64,000 bases of DNA, from NCBI GenBank assembly GCA_016928355.1, contig JAFGKW010000028.1, positions 55,905 to 119,904 on the forward strand, read 5' to 3'. The stretch comes from Methanomicrobiaceae archaeon. GTDB lineage: Archaea; Halobacteriota; Methanomicrobia; Methanomicrobiales; Methanomicrobiaceae. A program made the position numbers and the translations under genes. Positions 62,485 through 64,000 of this stretch are shown here, one piece after another (position 1 is the stretch's first letter; every line of letters starts with the position of its first letter). Under the pieces are notes generated by a model. It searched no databases and had not been told where the DNA came from. It saw only the letters and a program-made list of their open reading frames with translations.

Positions 62485-63672
62485 CTACCACACCAGCCTT
62501 CTCTTTCTTAGTTCATATATTACCGAGTTTACAGCCTCCGGGTTAACCCGGCATAAGTTGTCCGATATTTCTATCAGCCCTGAAAATTTAAGGCTTTGCA
62601 GCTTCTGTTTTAAGTTGATGTTGCTGCCTGCAATCTCAAGGAGGCCTTCATAGCCGACTGTATCCATTGATATTATTATCGAGAGGATATATGCCTCGTC
62701 GAAGTTAGATATGTCGGCAGTTGGGACAGCGGGAATTTTGCTTAAGCGAAGTTCGTTGTCCTTCATTGTATTTTTCCAGATTATTCGGGCTATGTCGTAT
62801 TTTCCACCGGCAAGATTTGTAATCTTCTGAAATGCCTCTGTCTCGATCTCCTCCTTTGTTTTGCTTTTTTTCCCCTTTAGTGCCTCAGGATTGAATTTTA
62901 ATTTGCAGACGCTCTTTTCGGTGTGCAAAAAAGGGAGTCTGACCTGGCATTTTTCAACAGATATGAACTTGTCCCCGTTTGCCGGCCTGTCGTCGATAAA
63001 GCTGATCCTTCCTTTTGCATCGGCCATTATCAGGTTCATTATGCTTTTGCTGTCGAGTTTGGGGATCGTGATCCGGACCTCGAAGAGGTCTTCGATATTG
63101 CTGATCTCTTTTAGGTAGTTCCAGGCGAATTTGTTCCACCCTGTGATAAAGAGTCGGTCTTCGGAGCTTACGAGATTCATGAAATGATCGAGTATCTCAA
63201 AGCCGCCGCATTTTCTTGTATAGAGGTACTGGCAGTTGTGCATCAGGGCGATCTTCTTTCCAGCGTAAAGATTTGAAAAAAAATCTGTGTCTGTTACGGG
63301 GCTGAATAATTTGATATTGTTTATCTTCTGCGAGTTGTCGCCGAGTATTTTATCGAAGATGTGCTCGATCCCGGAATACGGCTCGGCAATTACTGCAACA
63401 TTTTCATAACCGCCTGAATCATGCTTGTCGATCTCATCCTGGATCTTTTTAATCTCATTTTCAAAGATGGATATTATGCCTGTGCCCATTCCGGATGATT
63501 CAGCCTTATCCATACCAGTATAGGTGTCATCCGGATATTTAAGGTCGATGACTATGGAGCCGCATGGCATGATTTCTTTTTTCAAAGGCTGCATGTCAAT
63601 CTTTAACCGGGCGTCACGATTCTTCAACCGTTTGTCAGAAGCCTTAATATCCAGGATCTTTAACTGCAGCAT
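62485..63672 (-). CDS. degenerate AAA/STAND-like ATPase with winged-helix end
   Basis: A 395-residue protein I do not recognise by name. A central P-loop-like fold is suggested by NVAVIAEPYSGIEHIFDKIL (a Walker A position without G-K-S/T), KKIALMHNCQYLYT (Walker B without acidic pair) and EDRLFITGWNKFAWNYL (sensor region). The last 80 residues look like a winged helix (IIISMDTVGYEGLLEIAGS, KFSGLIEI). ATP hydrolysis is doubtful. I start at the ATG at 63672; no ribosome site is evident. It abuts the MscS gene with no gap. Confidence 0.6.
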   Translation of the reverse strand: MLQLKILDIKASDKRLKNRDARLKIDMQPLKKEIMPCGSIVIDLKYPDDTYTGMDKAESSGMGTGIISIFENEIKKIQDEIDKHDSGGYENVAVIAEPYSGIEHIFDKILGDNSQKINNIKLFSPVTDTDFFSNLYAGKKIALMHNCQYLYTRKCGGFEILDHFMNLVSSEDRLFITGWNKFAWNYLKEISNIEDLFEVRITIPKLDSKSIMNLIMADAKGRISFIDDRPANGDKFISVEKCQVRLPFLHTEKSVCKLKFNPEALKGKKSKTKEEIETEAFQKITNLAGGKYDIARIIWKNTMKDNELRLSKIPAVPTADISNFDEAYILSIIISMDTVGYEGLLEIAGSNINLKQKLQSLKFSGLIEISDNLCRVNPEAVNSVIYELRKRRLVW

Positions 63673-63782
63673 CAATATTTGTGTAGGATGAAACTAAAAA
63701 ATCCTCATCTTAGGGAGAACCCAAATCTTTAAGGAAGGGTGTGCCGGAGTCTATGCAGAGGACAGTGGACAGTTGGATATTT

Positions 63783-64000
63783 TTATTCATCCCCGCTCTT
63801 CCTGAACTTATCCTCAGGAACATGTACATTAAACCTCGCACCCCTACCGGGTGTTCCCGTCTCGGTAATCGTTAGGCCGGTTATTGCAAGGATCTCGCCT
63901 GAAAGGAAGAGCCCGAGTCCGGAATTTTTGTAATGTTCTCTCCTGAATATCTTTTCCTTGTACTCATCAGGTATTCCCACACCGTCGTCCTCGCAGACAA
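63783..64000 (-). CDS. histidine kinase, C-terminal ATPase part
   Basis: The frame continues past the right window edge, so only the 3' end is seen. CEDDGVGIPDEYKEKIF (G1-type box) and YKNSGLGLFLSGEILAITGL (G2 box) are the ATP-binding motifs of a sensor histidine kinase, and GRGARFNVHVPE ends the domain. The sensory and phosphorylation domains lie outside the window. The gene is 110 bases upstream of the ATPase-like gene on the same strand. Confidence 0.88.
   Translation of the reverse strand, partial: VCEDDGVGIPDEYKEKIFRREHYKNSGLGLFLSGEILAITGLTITETGTPGRGARFNVHVPEDKFRKSGDE

Overview
The window comes from a methanogenic archaeon, most likely a member of the Methanomicrobiales. Family-level evidence: the large subunit of DNA polymerase D, archaeal Cbf5, Nop5 and fibrillarin, an archaeal-type ThyA, a methanopterin-biosynthesis enzyme (MptG), an S-layer protein with a PGF-type C-terminal sorting signal, and promoters of the TATA type. 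A genus such as Methanolacinia/Methanoplanus is only my inference. About 65 protein genes, four tRNAs (Ser-GGA, Gln-CTG, Arg-TCG, Leu-CAA) and a dispersed intergenic repeat can be supported. No rRNA, insertion sequence or CRISPR array was seen.

Region by region. 1-5 kb: the end of serA, an unknown gene, and a three-gene MacB-type ABC system with a secreted partner. 5-8.4 kb: small membrane and regulatory genes, two repeat copies, an AT-rich orphan gene and tRNA-Ser. 8.5-15.3 kb: housekeeping (PPOX-fold protein, cbf5-hemD, TctA-like permease, Ca/Na exchanger, nop5-flpA, DUF1614) and tRNA-Gln. 15.3-23.5 kb: a cell-surface cluster of S-layer protein, PEGA-repeat protein and giant VWA protein, ending at tRNA-Arg. 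23.5-29.9 kb: ACT protein plus two phenylacetate-CoA ligase paralogues, and a polar amino-acid ABC importer. 30-33.3 kb: a Cas1 homologue with no CRISPR context, acylphosphatase, and MptG fused to a chorismate-lyase-like domain. 33.4-38.5 kb: branched-chain amino-acid genes ilvC, leuA-ilvB-ilvN (ilvD lies at 45.3 kb).

38.5-53.6 kb: a broken SLOG-SLATT-like gene with two in-frame TAA codons, MscS, an MFS pump, zinc-ribbon and other Cys-motif genes, ilvD, HEAT protein, thyA, polD large subunit with a 165-residue mini-intein, a methyltransferase and tRNA-Leu. 53.6-61.6 kb: SulP transporter, UspA, then a metal/metalloid-type island with a DGC-domain protein, an ArsR regulator, two unreported small Cys-rich ORFs, two COG0701 (ArsP-like) permeases, a frameshifted small gene, a thioredoxin-like protein, a P5C-reductase-like protein and a DGC-DUF2703 fusion. 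61.6-64 kb: a second MscS channel abutting a degenerate ATPase gene, and the end of a histidine kinase.

The most interesting items are the solo Cas1 with an altered active site, the interrupted SLOG-SLATT-like conflict gene, the small genes and fusion in the metalloid-type island, the chorismate lyase-MptG fusion, the PolD mini-intein ending in Gln, and a family of at least four structured intergenic repeats sharing three hairpins.
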